Origin: Eustoma russellianum
Taxonomy: Eukaryota; Streptophyta; Magnoliopsida; Gentianales; Gentianaceae
Assembly: GCA_036186865.1 (NCBI GenBank)
Contig: AP025046.1
Coordinates: 37,632,517-37,696,516, forward strand
Length of the DNA stretch: 64,000 nt
Reading direction: 5' to 3'
Of this stretch, positions 56,052 to 64,000 are shown one piece after another. Made by a program: the position numbers and the translations under genes. The notes below the pieces were generated by a model. It searched no databases. It saw only the letters and a program-made list of their open reading frames with translations, and was not told the DNA's origin. Every line of letters starts with the position of its first letter. Within the stretch, counting starts at the first letter, position 1.

Positions 56052-56880
56052 CTTTGAACAAGAAGGGAAACAAGCTAGTTAGCTTAAAAAAGTAACACCA
56101 CGGAGATGGTATAAAGTTGAATAGACGCTCATATTGGTGCTTACAAATGCTAGAGTCCTAACGGAATCCACAATTCAAATTCAGTCCACTTGAACACCTA
56201 ATGCCATATTCTTCCGAATAAGAAACCTTAATTTTTCTTTTTCTTCAGCATTCGATACTGCTTTTTAGCCAAATTCCCCAACCCATAAAATCCCTAAACA
56301 CCTATCTATACCAAAACCCCACAAAATCCCCAAACACCTATCTATCCCAAAACCCCACAAAACCCGAAGTGCAGCACCAGTGGAAATCAACAACCATAAT
56401 TGAGATTTCTCTCTGTATGTATGAGCTCAGTCATGGATTCTCGGACTTTTTGCTTTCTGGTAATAAAAAGAGACTTAAAAAACTGGCCTATGGGGAGACC
56501 AGGTAACCGTCACAGCAAAATAGTCAAATTTGCAGGCTCAAACGAAATCGATAAAGGGCCTTGAGAAAAATCCAGAAACTGGAATCAAAGAATCAAGAAA
56601 AGAATGTACCGCTTTAAACAGCAGCAGAGGAAGCCCATAGAGCCAAGTGTGAAACACAGAGGAAGAATGACAAAAGCCAAAAAAACAAAAGGATGACAAT
56701 CTTTGTCTTTTCGAAAAAGGGCAAAAAGGAAAAACGACAAAAGAAATTTTTGTCCGCGGAGAAATTTAAGAAACACAGACTCCAATGATTGTTTACAGAA
56801 CCAGACAATTGCCCGCAAAACAAGAACGTTTCTAAATTTCCGTGAAACACTGCAAACGGAGATTTAGGCAGAGGAGAGAG
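56052..56880 (-). other. NLP8: NLP8-like 5' leader region
   Basis: Upstream of coding exon 1. It contains a 36-bp tandem duplication (56296-56367, AAACACCTATCTAT...) and short upstream ATGs. The leader exon probably lies at about 56600-56870. Exon limits are inferred. Confidence 0.4.
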
Positions 56881-56890
56881 GGAATGAATT

Positions 56891-56900
56891 TGCTATATAA
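56891..56900 (-). promoter_or_regulatory. NLP8: Candidate TATA box of the NLP8-like gene
   Basis: The minus strand reads TTATATAGCA, about 880 bp upstream of the coding start and just before a CT-rich stretch typical of plant leaders. Placement is by pattern only. Confidence 0.4.
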
Positions 56901-57083
56901 GGAAAGTGGTCAGAATATTAGCTCTGATTGGAGGGACCAAGACATCATAAAGATTCTTTTATGCGTGCGTTGCACAAAGTAATTTTCACTTTTATCATAT
57001 TTCATTTTCTGTTTCCATTTCTAACATACTCAAAGACTTTGAAATATAATAGAATAAAACAAAATGACTCACTAAATTGGTTA

Positions 57084-57262
57084 CACTTCTTATATTGTGA
57101 AGTAGAATTTGATCGACACAGTTTGACGCATCATTATGGGTCATTGAGAAACAAACTCTGTATGTTTCTAACACATGTGTATAGTTGCGTACATTCGACC
57201 CCCCGTATCCTGCCATAGGTGGAAGACTCCAAGACAATGGGGTAATATTGTTGTTGTTATAC
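57084..57262 (+). mobile_element. Au-like SINE
   Basis: Second copy of the SINE at 29223-29410, ending GGGGTAATATTGTTGTTGTTA. It lies about 0.2 kb upstream of the NLP8-like promoter. Confidence 0.65.
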
Positions 57263-57286
57263 TATATGTCCAACTCATATATATGC

Positions 57287-57545
57287 ATATACTTCTTCCG
57301 TCTAAAAAATATTGTCATAGTTTCTATATTAGTTTATCTTAAAAATATTGTTCAATCTCTAAAAATAAGAAGATCTTAGTAGTCAAAATTTTCATATCAT
57401 CCTTTCAATTAGCATGTACATGAATTCTTTAGTTTACATCAATTAACTACTAAGGGTAAAATGGTAATAGTTATCAAAAAAATTGATTTATTAAATTATA
57501 TTTAAATCAAACTATGAGGAAATTTTTGTAAGTGAGGGAGTATTT
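57287..57545. mobile_element. Stowaway-like MITE
   Basis: The left end TACTTCTTCCGTCT and the right end GTGAGGGAGTA are decayed forms of the Stowaway terminal repeat TACTCCCTCCGTCC. About 258 bp, AT-rich, non-coding, with TA-type ends. Confidence 0.55.
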
Positions 57546-57599
57546 GTATTTTCATCCATTCTAAAAAAACATTTTTCACATCTCATAAATAATACTAAA

Positions 57600-57870
57600 T
57601 CTGTTCCAAAATGGAAGACACTTTTTCTCTTTTGGGATGTCCCGAAAAGATAACCACTTTTTATTACAATCTTTAAAGATTATGTAATCTTCCAAAATTG
57701 CCAACATTAATAGTAAAGAAAGACAACACATTAAAAGCTAACCAACATAGAAAAGGTTAAGGTAGAACTACAAGATCGTTTTAATGATTAGACAACACAT
57801 TATACGATGTTTTTTTAATATATTGGAGTTCCAAAAAATGTCTTCTAATATGGGAAGAAGAGAATATTCT
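57600..57870. mobile_element. Second Stowaway-like MITE
   Basis: The left end CTGTTCCAAAATGGAAGACA and the right end (as reverse complement TTCTTCCCATATTAGAAGACAT) form decayed inverted repeats of the same general type. AT-rich, non-coding. Confidence 0.4.
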
Positions 57871-58147
57871 CTTAGTCTTAAAAATATTGTCTTAATTGAC
57901 TTTTAAACGTGATGTGAAATTTTATTGTGTTACAGAAATCCTTAAACATCATTTTTATTTATGCTTGCGTTTATACCAAGTCTAAAGTCGGTATATTTAA
58001 GGGTCAAAAGTTTGTTAACAGTCCATAACGTTTATCTATGCTTTAGTTTGTCATGCTTAATGTTTCCTTTATGTCTCGTATGCCATTTTGAAACTCATTG
58101 AGAAACTCTCATCGTAATGGAGATGTTTAAGGATTTCCGTAGGCTAA
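57871..58147. other. AT-rich intergenic DNA
   Basis: It begins with another TTCTCTTAGTCTTAAAAATATTG stretch that may be one end of a third MITE. No gene seen. Confidence 0.3.
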
Positions 58148-58266
58148 ACAACAACAACACATACCCAGTATATTATAACAACAGCAAAAACTATTGCTAG
58201 AGTCCGAGGAGGGTGAGAGACAGACAAACAATACGTCCATCCCAAAAGATAGAGAGTTCGCTCCCA
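58148..58266 (-). repeat. Au-like SINE 3' fragment, inverted
   Basis: Reverse complement of 54692-54813. It starts CAACAACAACACATACCCAGT on the plus strand, the reversed GTTGTT tail. Confidence 0.6.
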
Positions 58267-58622
58267 CCGAGACCTCTGCATTTCCGTAAGCTAAGTGAAG
58301 ATAAAATGTGACTATTACCTCTTAGAAATCATGGGTCTTATACAATTATCAAGTTTAAGATGTTAAGACAGATGGTAAACGATAGACTATAATGCATATG
58401 ACATGTGCAACTGAAAAGCCTCATGTAATATATGAAACCATGTCAAATGTAACGAAAAAATTATTGACATGACATAGGTCAATGTAGATCATAGGTAACC
58501 ACGAAACCTCATGACGTACAGGTGACTAAAAAAATTCTATGACATATGGGTAACACAAAACACCATTACCAGTGGGCAACGGAAAAACCCCATGATACAT
58601 GAGTAACAACAAAACCTCGTGG

Positions 58623-58890
58623 CCAGATGGCATAGTCCAGTTGATAGTTGAGTTTAGATTTGCTTCAAGAGGTCAAGAGTTTGATTCTAAGGAAGCATGT
58701 GGCTGTTCCTCTGCTGCTAGGCCGAAGGCCTTATTTTTGGAGGACACCTTGGGTAAATGCGTAAAATTTCACTCAACCTAGAAAGCCGCTGGGCTCCTAA
58801 TTTACATCCTCTACATATGCTCCTTGGTACCGAGACAATGGAGACCCCAGGGTGAGAGATTTCACCTTTGGCTCCAACAACAAAACCTAG
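58623..58890 (+). mobile_element. tRNA-derived SINE
   Basis: Second copy of the family at 12008-12290: A-box-like TGGCATAGTCCAGTTG (58628), B-box-like GAGTTTGATTCT (58677), and the shared body GCTAGGCCGAAGGC, GGACACCTTGGG, CTCAACCTAGAAAG and TTTCACCTTTGGCTCCAAC. Confidence 0.65.
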
Positions 58891-59063
58891 TAACATGTTA
58901 AAAATAAGTTTGACATAGGTAAATGATGCGTGTCGTCAGCAACGCCAAAAATAATGCCTTAATTAACCTAACTACTAAACAGATAGGACAAGTAGGAATC
59001 CATCTCATAGAGAAATTGCACTCTCTGTACAGGTCGCGAATTAACCCAACGAACTCGTCAAAC

Positions 59064-60007
59064 TAGGGGTGAGCAACGGTCCGGTTCCGGTTCTGACGGT
59101 TCCAGAACCGTTAGAACCGGGAACCGTTTATCATGTTATTTTTAGAACCGAACTGGAACCGCGAAACTGCGGAACCGTAGAACCGTGAAACCGTTTAAAA
59201 CGGTTCGGTTCCGGTTCAGAACCGCGGAACCGCGAAAGACAGAAAGTATTTTTTTTTTGAAAAAATGGAAACCAACTCCATCAATAACTCATCCTTGTCA
59301 TTTGGCAACAGTCAACAGAACAAAACAAAAAATGAATGCAGCAAACAACACATCAGAAGTAATAACTAATAAGCAAAAATGAATGTTGCTTGAATGGCTA
59401 AATGCCCAGTCCATATCCTGTCAAGTCATACTATTTTTTTTGTAAATTTGTCAAGTAATACTAATGATATCAAGAAACAAAGTGAAACATTGTTCCACGT
59501 CATCATCAAAAAGTTAGAGATACATGATTTCCATTCAATTCCATCATCAAAAAGTTAGTTGGATTTTGCATCCTTGAATTTAAAATTATCTCGGATGCAG
59601 ACATACAAGAAATAGGAAGGAAATCTTAACATATTTGATACTCGAGAAAATTAGATGCAACAATAAAATGCAGATTTAGAACTGCCTAATATAAAAATTT
59701 TTAACCATATGAGTCAGTTTTCATTTCATGCAATGCAATGAGTCAATGGTGCAAGTTTTCCTCTTTATTTTTAAAAAAAATATTATTTGTTATTTATATT
59801 AAAAAAAGTAAAATATTATTATTTATACGTTTCGGTTCCGGTTCTAACGGTTTGGAAAAATTAAGAACCGAATTGGAACCGTGAAGCAGAAAAACGGTTC
59901 TAGAACCGAACCGTGAAACTTAAACGGTTCCAGTTCGGTTTGAAATCCATATTTTCGGTCCGGTTTTGGTCCGGTTTTACGGTTTCCAGTTTTTTTGCTC
60001 ACCCCTA
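59064..60007. mobile_element. hAT-like non-autonomous DNA transposon
   Basis: 944 bp with perfect 13-bp inverted ends TAGGGGTGAGCAA/TTGCTCACCCCTA and a perfect 8-bp target duplication CGTCAAAC (59056-59063 and 60008-60015), which is the hAT signature. Both subterminal regions are packed with GGTTC/GAACC repeats in both orientations (59080-59240 and 59830-59985), as in transposase-binding regions of hAT elements. The AT-rich middle codes for no transposase, so movement would depend on another element. Confidence 0.9.
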
Positions 60008-60199
60008 CGTCAAACTAACATAAGCTTAGTTTGTGTATGAGCAAGTAAACACAAAACCTAATTTGTTTGAAGAATTATTATCATCTAATGAGAAAGCACG
60101 AATAAATGCGTGTTTGACATGCAAGAAACGATCTTTCTTTATTTTAATTATTTCTCTTCAAGTAACCTTGTTCGGTTTTCAAGAACAAATTCTCTTTGC

Positions 60200-61070
60200 C
60201 ATGTGCTATTTGATTTGGAATGAGTAAGAACCTCCAACTTTTCAGCTTGTTCATGATCCAAGAACGAATTCTCACCCTTGGGATGTGTTTTCAAGTTTGA
60301 AAGATTCGATTCTCCCACAACATTTGCTAAAGACGCTGATACAGAATTTAACCTCGATCAAATAATCAAGAACATAAGTTAAACTTGTAAAGAAGGATCT
60401 TGTCCCAAATTTCAATCTTTTATTGAGGAAAACCCAAGGCCTTTAAATAGGCACAACCTAAGTTAGAAAAGAAAATAAAAGATTCCTAGTCAAACTAGGG
60501 TTATGAAATCTTCTTTGACTTTTTACGCGGTTTCTTGACTTTTTAAAAGCCTAATCTGATATCGGGTCCTTGAATTTTGTAGATAAGGATCTTAGCTTTT
60601 CAATCCATTTGGAATCATCTCAATCTAATGTCTGTAGACTGAGATGTGCTCCAAATGTTGTCGGCTAATCATGCAGTCAAAACCCTAATTTCTTCTAAAT
60701 GGAAAGTTCTTTCCAAATGACTCTTACATAAAAAACGATTCCTACACGGTTTTAAACATACCAAAACTTTTTAAAAAAAATCTAGAAAGAGTCCAAAAAT
60801 AGAATAACATGATTTACAAGCCTATTAGGCCGAAAAAAGGCCATGCAAGACCATAAACGCGTGAAACTTCTCGAGCGCATGAACGTGACCAAGTCATGCT
60901 CTATTTCTTGTTAACAGACTTTGAAATCATCATTTGAACACTATGGACATGCTTCCTCCCTCTCCAAACCGCTGCACATTCTCTGCGTGATCTTTAACTC
61001 CTTGGACCTCATTATTCCCTCCCCGCTCAAAGAATTCGTCCTTGAATCTAAAATCTGCACCAGGGAAAGG
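60200..61070 (-). repeat. LTR-like remnant with polypurine tract (minus strand)
   Basis: On the minus strand: a purine-rich AGCGGGGAGGGAATAATG near 61005-61025, preceded by a coding-like end of a gypsy polyprotein (VQILDSRTNSLSGEG), and followed by TATA-like GCCTATTTAAAGGCC and CAATAAAAG near 60420-60460. This is the layout of a 3' LTR. I could not find a second copy or the termini. Confidence 0.35.
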
Positions 61071-61269
61071 GAACTGAGCCACAAATATCTCAGAACATAA
61101 CAAGAAAAGATTAAACGTTTATGGACTATCGTGTCCATTTTGCTTCCAACCCCACCCAAATCAGATACTAGTATGACAGAAAACATGTAAGGTAAGGTCG
61201 AAAGAAACTCAAATCCAACGAATATACTTCCCTTTAGCTCCATGATGCCCGTAAGCTTGTTTTGTTGCT

Positions 61270-61590
61270 TTCTAACATGTTTTGGATGCATTAAAACCTA
61301 CACCACAATCTTACTTTGCACAAAATATGACAACACAATATGTGATAATAAAAACATGAGGCCAAATACATTAAATGACAATAGACATTTCATGGGGCCA
61401 AAATTTAGCACGTCTAAATCATGTCTCCTTTTAACATGCTTAGGATGCATCATGACCTTCACTAAAATGTTATTTTGCACATGATATAGCAACACATTAA
61501 GTGACAGAGAACACTTATGTTGCCGAATTTCAACATTCTTAAATCATTTTTTCCATGTTGGGCAAATGCTCACCAATTTATTCTCATTCA
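61270..61590. repeat. Diverged tandem duplication, about 159 bp period
   Basis: AACATGTTTTGGATGCA (61274) recurs as AACATGCTTAGGATGCA (61434); the following TTGCACA.(A/G)ATAT, CAACACA and TGATA/TGACA stretches also recur at the same spacing. Confidence 0.55.
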
Positions 61591-61895
61591 AAACAATTGG
61601 AATTTTCCTTTGAAAACATGATCAAAATGTATGAAACTTTGAAAACCAGCATGCATATTAATCATTACTCAATGACAAAAAATTTTATGTATGCAAATAG
61701 AGATCAAGCACATAGATAACTCAAACAAACTTATAAATGGGAATGCTTAGACATACATGTACGTAAATCACGATTTTAAAATAAAAAAATGCTTATTGGA
61801 TTTTCATAACCTTCAACAATAACACATATAACAAAGGTGTATGTTCTGATAGGCACAATCATGGATAGTGTGTCATTGTTGATTGACTCCTTCAT

Positions 61896-62372
61896 TTAAA
61901 CCTTTTTAACATGAAATAATAGAAAATCATATGCAAACAAAGATGACAAAGAATTAGGTAATAAAATTTTAAACACGTTTGTATCATTCTTTTGCTTTTT
62001 ATCTTGTCTCACGAATTCAGATTCTTCTTCTTCATGCTCACATATGGTCTTAAACACATTTCCATGCCCAATTTCAGCTTCATTCTCAACGTTATTCTCA
62101 TGCAATTCATCTACACTAACATCCATAGATTCATTTGCATTTTCACATTTAGTTTCGGACAAATGATCATGCAATTCAGTGTTGATCACATTATCATACA
62201 ATTCGGTGTTGATATCATGCACTTCATCTACAACGCTTTCATGCAATTCACTTTCCATGTTGTCATGCAATTCTAGGGCAACATCATGCAAATCATTTTC
62301 AACCTTATGCACTCTAATGTCATTCAGATCATCATGACTAGGCATAGAAGTATCACTAGTAATATCATGCAA
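61896..62372 (-). other. Low-complexity ORF with ELHDN-like repeats, unrecognised
   Basis: A 158-codon open frame (minus) made largely of degenerate repeats of the pattern ELHDN / ELHES / EVHDI / ELYDN, acidic and Asn/His-rich, from a repeated CATGCAATTC-type unit. The next minus-strand frames (62324-62596, Lys/Glu/Leu-rich; 62636-62824, MHHFGLSQDLW...) may belong to the same decayed element. I recognise no domain. It could be part of a retroelement. Confidence 0.3.
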
Positions 62373-62991
62373 ACTAAGGCAACAACATGCATTTCGTTTG
62401 CATGAACATATGAATCATTACGAATTTCATTTTTAGCATGCAAAAGTGTAGCATCATTCAAGTAAGAATTCAAAACAAGTATTTGTTTCTCAAGTTCTTC
62501 AAATTCAAGTCGAAATTCCTTTAAATCTTTATTTTTATCACGTGCTAACTTCTTTTTATACGTATTTGCAAGATAAAATATGTGATCAAGATTCATAATT
62601 CTTATTTTTACGCGTTTGTTCAGCAGTTTTCTTATTTAAACCAACAAGAAACTTATCGTTGTTAATTTGCAATGTTCCTCAACACAATCATTATAGAGTA
62701 TATATAACGACTCATGATAATATTCTTCTACAATTAGACATTCTTGAGGAAAAGGTTGATACATTGGCACTTTGTTACGCCAATGACTTACCCATAAGTC
62801 TTGAGAAAGACCAAAATGATGCATACGCTCTTATAGCTCATCAAAATCATGTTGGAAGCACTTCAATCTCCAAATGGTATTTAATTGCCTTATCATCCAT
62901 GTGGAATAATTAATTCCTGAAAGAAAACACAAAAAATAAAATGAAAATTAACACAAAGACAAAAGAGATTTCATTATATTAATATGAACAA

Positions 62992-63037
62992 AACAGACTT
63001 TTGCGTCTTTCTTCAACAGACTTTTGCGTCTTTCTTC
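62992..63037. repeat. 23-bp tandem duplication
   Basis: AACAGACTTTTGCGTCTTTC plus TTC occurs twice in a row. Confidence 0.85.
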
Positions 63038-63620
63038 GCTCGTGTATAGGTTCACTCAAATTGGCTTTTACCTCTCCTCTTCTTTTCTCAAAACACAACC
63101 TTTTTACCGCTATTTTCTTGTGTTTCTTTCTCGGGATCTTGACCAAATCAAGTCGAGCCAACAAAATTGTGGTCTTCAATCCAGCTTGTGCACTTTTTCT
63201 CAAGTAGGAGGGTACACCAACAATTCTCTTCTTCAAATAAGACAGCAATGAGTACAAGTAAAATAAGGCTCGAGCAAGACAAGGGCAACTAAGAATCAAA
63301 GAGTACAAGAAACCAAATAGGATGTAGTATGGCTGAACCAAACAATCGTTAAGGGGTTGCTTCGGGCAATCCTTAGCCAAACCTGGTCAAAAAGGTAATC
63401 AAGAAATGCAATACTAATGGTCTAATATGCACGAAAATGTTCCAAATATGTCAAGGGCAGTTTTGGTCAAATTTGAAATTTTGGTGCTTTTAGGGCAGTT
63501 TTAGTTTTCAGGCAAGAACATGTTGTTCCCATATCATTTTCCATATCGATATGTGCAGTTCAAGAGTAGACAATACAAGGATCAAAATTCTTTTTGAATG
63601 ACTCAATTGTGATAATTATA
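63038..63620. other. Unassigned DNA
   Basis: Overlapping ORFs on both strands (for example 62979-63380 minus, Lys/Arg-rich at its end) but no family recognised. Confidence 0.3.
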
Positions 63621-63624
63621 CGCA

Positions 63625-64000
63625 AAGTTCTTGAATTTTCAAGCATTTGACCTTATTCATTGTGACATTTGAAGGCCTTATAAAACACCTAGTTTATCTG
63701 GTGTACATTATTTTCTAACCATTGTTGATAATTATAGTCGCAGTACTTGAGTATATTTGATGCAAACTAAGTCTGAAACTAGTCGTTTTTTGTTGCATTT
63801 CTTGCGTTGGGTGTCTACTCAATTTGGGCGGTCCGTTAAACGAGTTCGTAGTGACAATGTGTTAGAATTCACCAGCACTACCCTTCTAGGTTATTATGCT
63901 GAACACGGGATTGATGCACAGACTTCTTGCGTTCATACTCCACAACAAAACGGTGTTGTTGAACGTAAGCATAGACATCTTTTAGAGGTTGCTCGGGCCC
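63625..64000 (+). pseudogene. Copia integrase fragment, cut by the right edge
   Basis: The plus strand reads FDLIHCDI, then PSLSGVHYFLTIVDNYSRST, FGRSVKRVRSDNVLEF, TSCVHTPQQNGVVERKH and RHLLEVARA: the integrase core with D, D and E in place. A TGA replaces the Trp codon of DIWGP near 63673 and another lies near 63753, so it is decayed. The rest of the element continues to the right. Confidence 0.82.

Noticed and set aside
61992..62276. Plus-strand ORF of 94 codons rich in Phe and Ile
   Set aside because: Mirror reading of the repetitive ELHDN ORF on the other strand; composition is typical of antisense low-complexity DNA.

Overview
This is nuclear DNA from a flowering plant, almost certainly a eudicot. 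The evidence is GT-AG introns in plant-specific genes (an NLP8-type NIN-like transcription factor and a plant TBC/Rab-GAP), densely nested Ty1/copia and Ty3/gypsy LTR retrotransposons, an RTE-type LINE, tRNA-derived and Au-like SINEs, Stowaway-like MITEs, a hAT-like non-autonomous transposon and an old piece of chloroplast rpoC1. I see no bacterial operons, rRNA or CRISPR, and I do not assign a species.

Layout. 1-2.7 kb: the 5' end of a TBC/Rab-GAP gene on the minus strand, running off the left edge. 2.7-6.3 kb: upstream DNA with a 38-bp-arm hairpin, a 163-bp tandem duplication with tRNA-like promoter boxes, and an AT-rich LTR-like remnant. 6.3-11.7 kb: a decayed copia element (minus). 12.4-23.0 kb: a complete Tat-type gypsy element (plus) with TTGGA target duplications and a spliced ORF on its opposite strand, followed by a chloroplast-derived rpoC1 fragment and a SINE. 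23.9-29.1 kb: a nearly intact Tnt1-like copia element (minus) with CTTTG target duplications, broken by one frameshift. 29.2-31 kb: SINE, RNase H-like and LTR-like remnants.

31.9-56.9 kb: one large minus-strand gene for an NLP8/9-type nitrate-response factor. Six coding exons join in frame to about 938 codons, with GAF-like, RWP-RK and PB1 regions. Two introns are swollen by transposons. A 6.8-kb intron holds a copia element with identical LTRs, an AATAC duplication and one open 1368-codon ORF that lacks the gag core. A 13.5-kb intron holds a decayed copia fragment, an RTE LINE and a decayed gypsy element.

57-64 kb: an Au-like SINE, two Stowaway-like MITEs, another SINE, a 944-bp hAT-like element with a perfect 8-bp duplication, a minus-strand LTR-like remnant, repetitive low-complexity DNA and a copia integrase fragment cut by the right edge.

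Only the NLP8-like gene and the TBC gene look like functional host genes. By LTR divergence, the copia element in the NLP8 intron is the youngest insertion (0 differences in 215 bp), then the Tnt1-like one (3 in 561 bp), then the left copia element (roughly 5 percent); the Tat-type element is visibly diverged. I found no convincing undescribed biological system. The best leads are the gag-core-less young copia element, the antisense gene of the Tat element, and the altered RWPxRK motif of the NLP protein.
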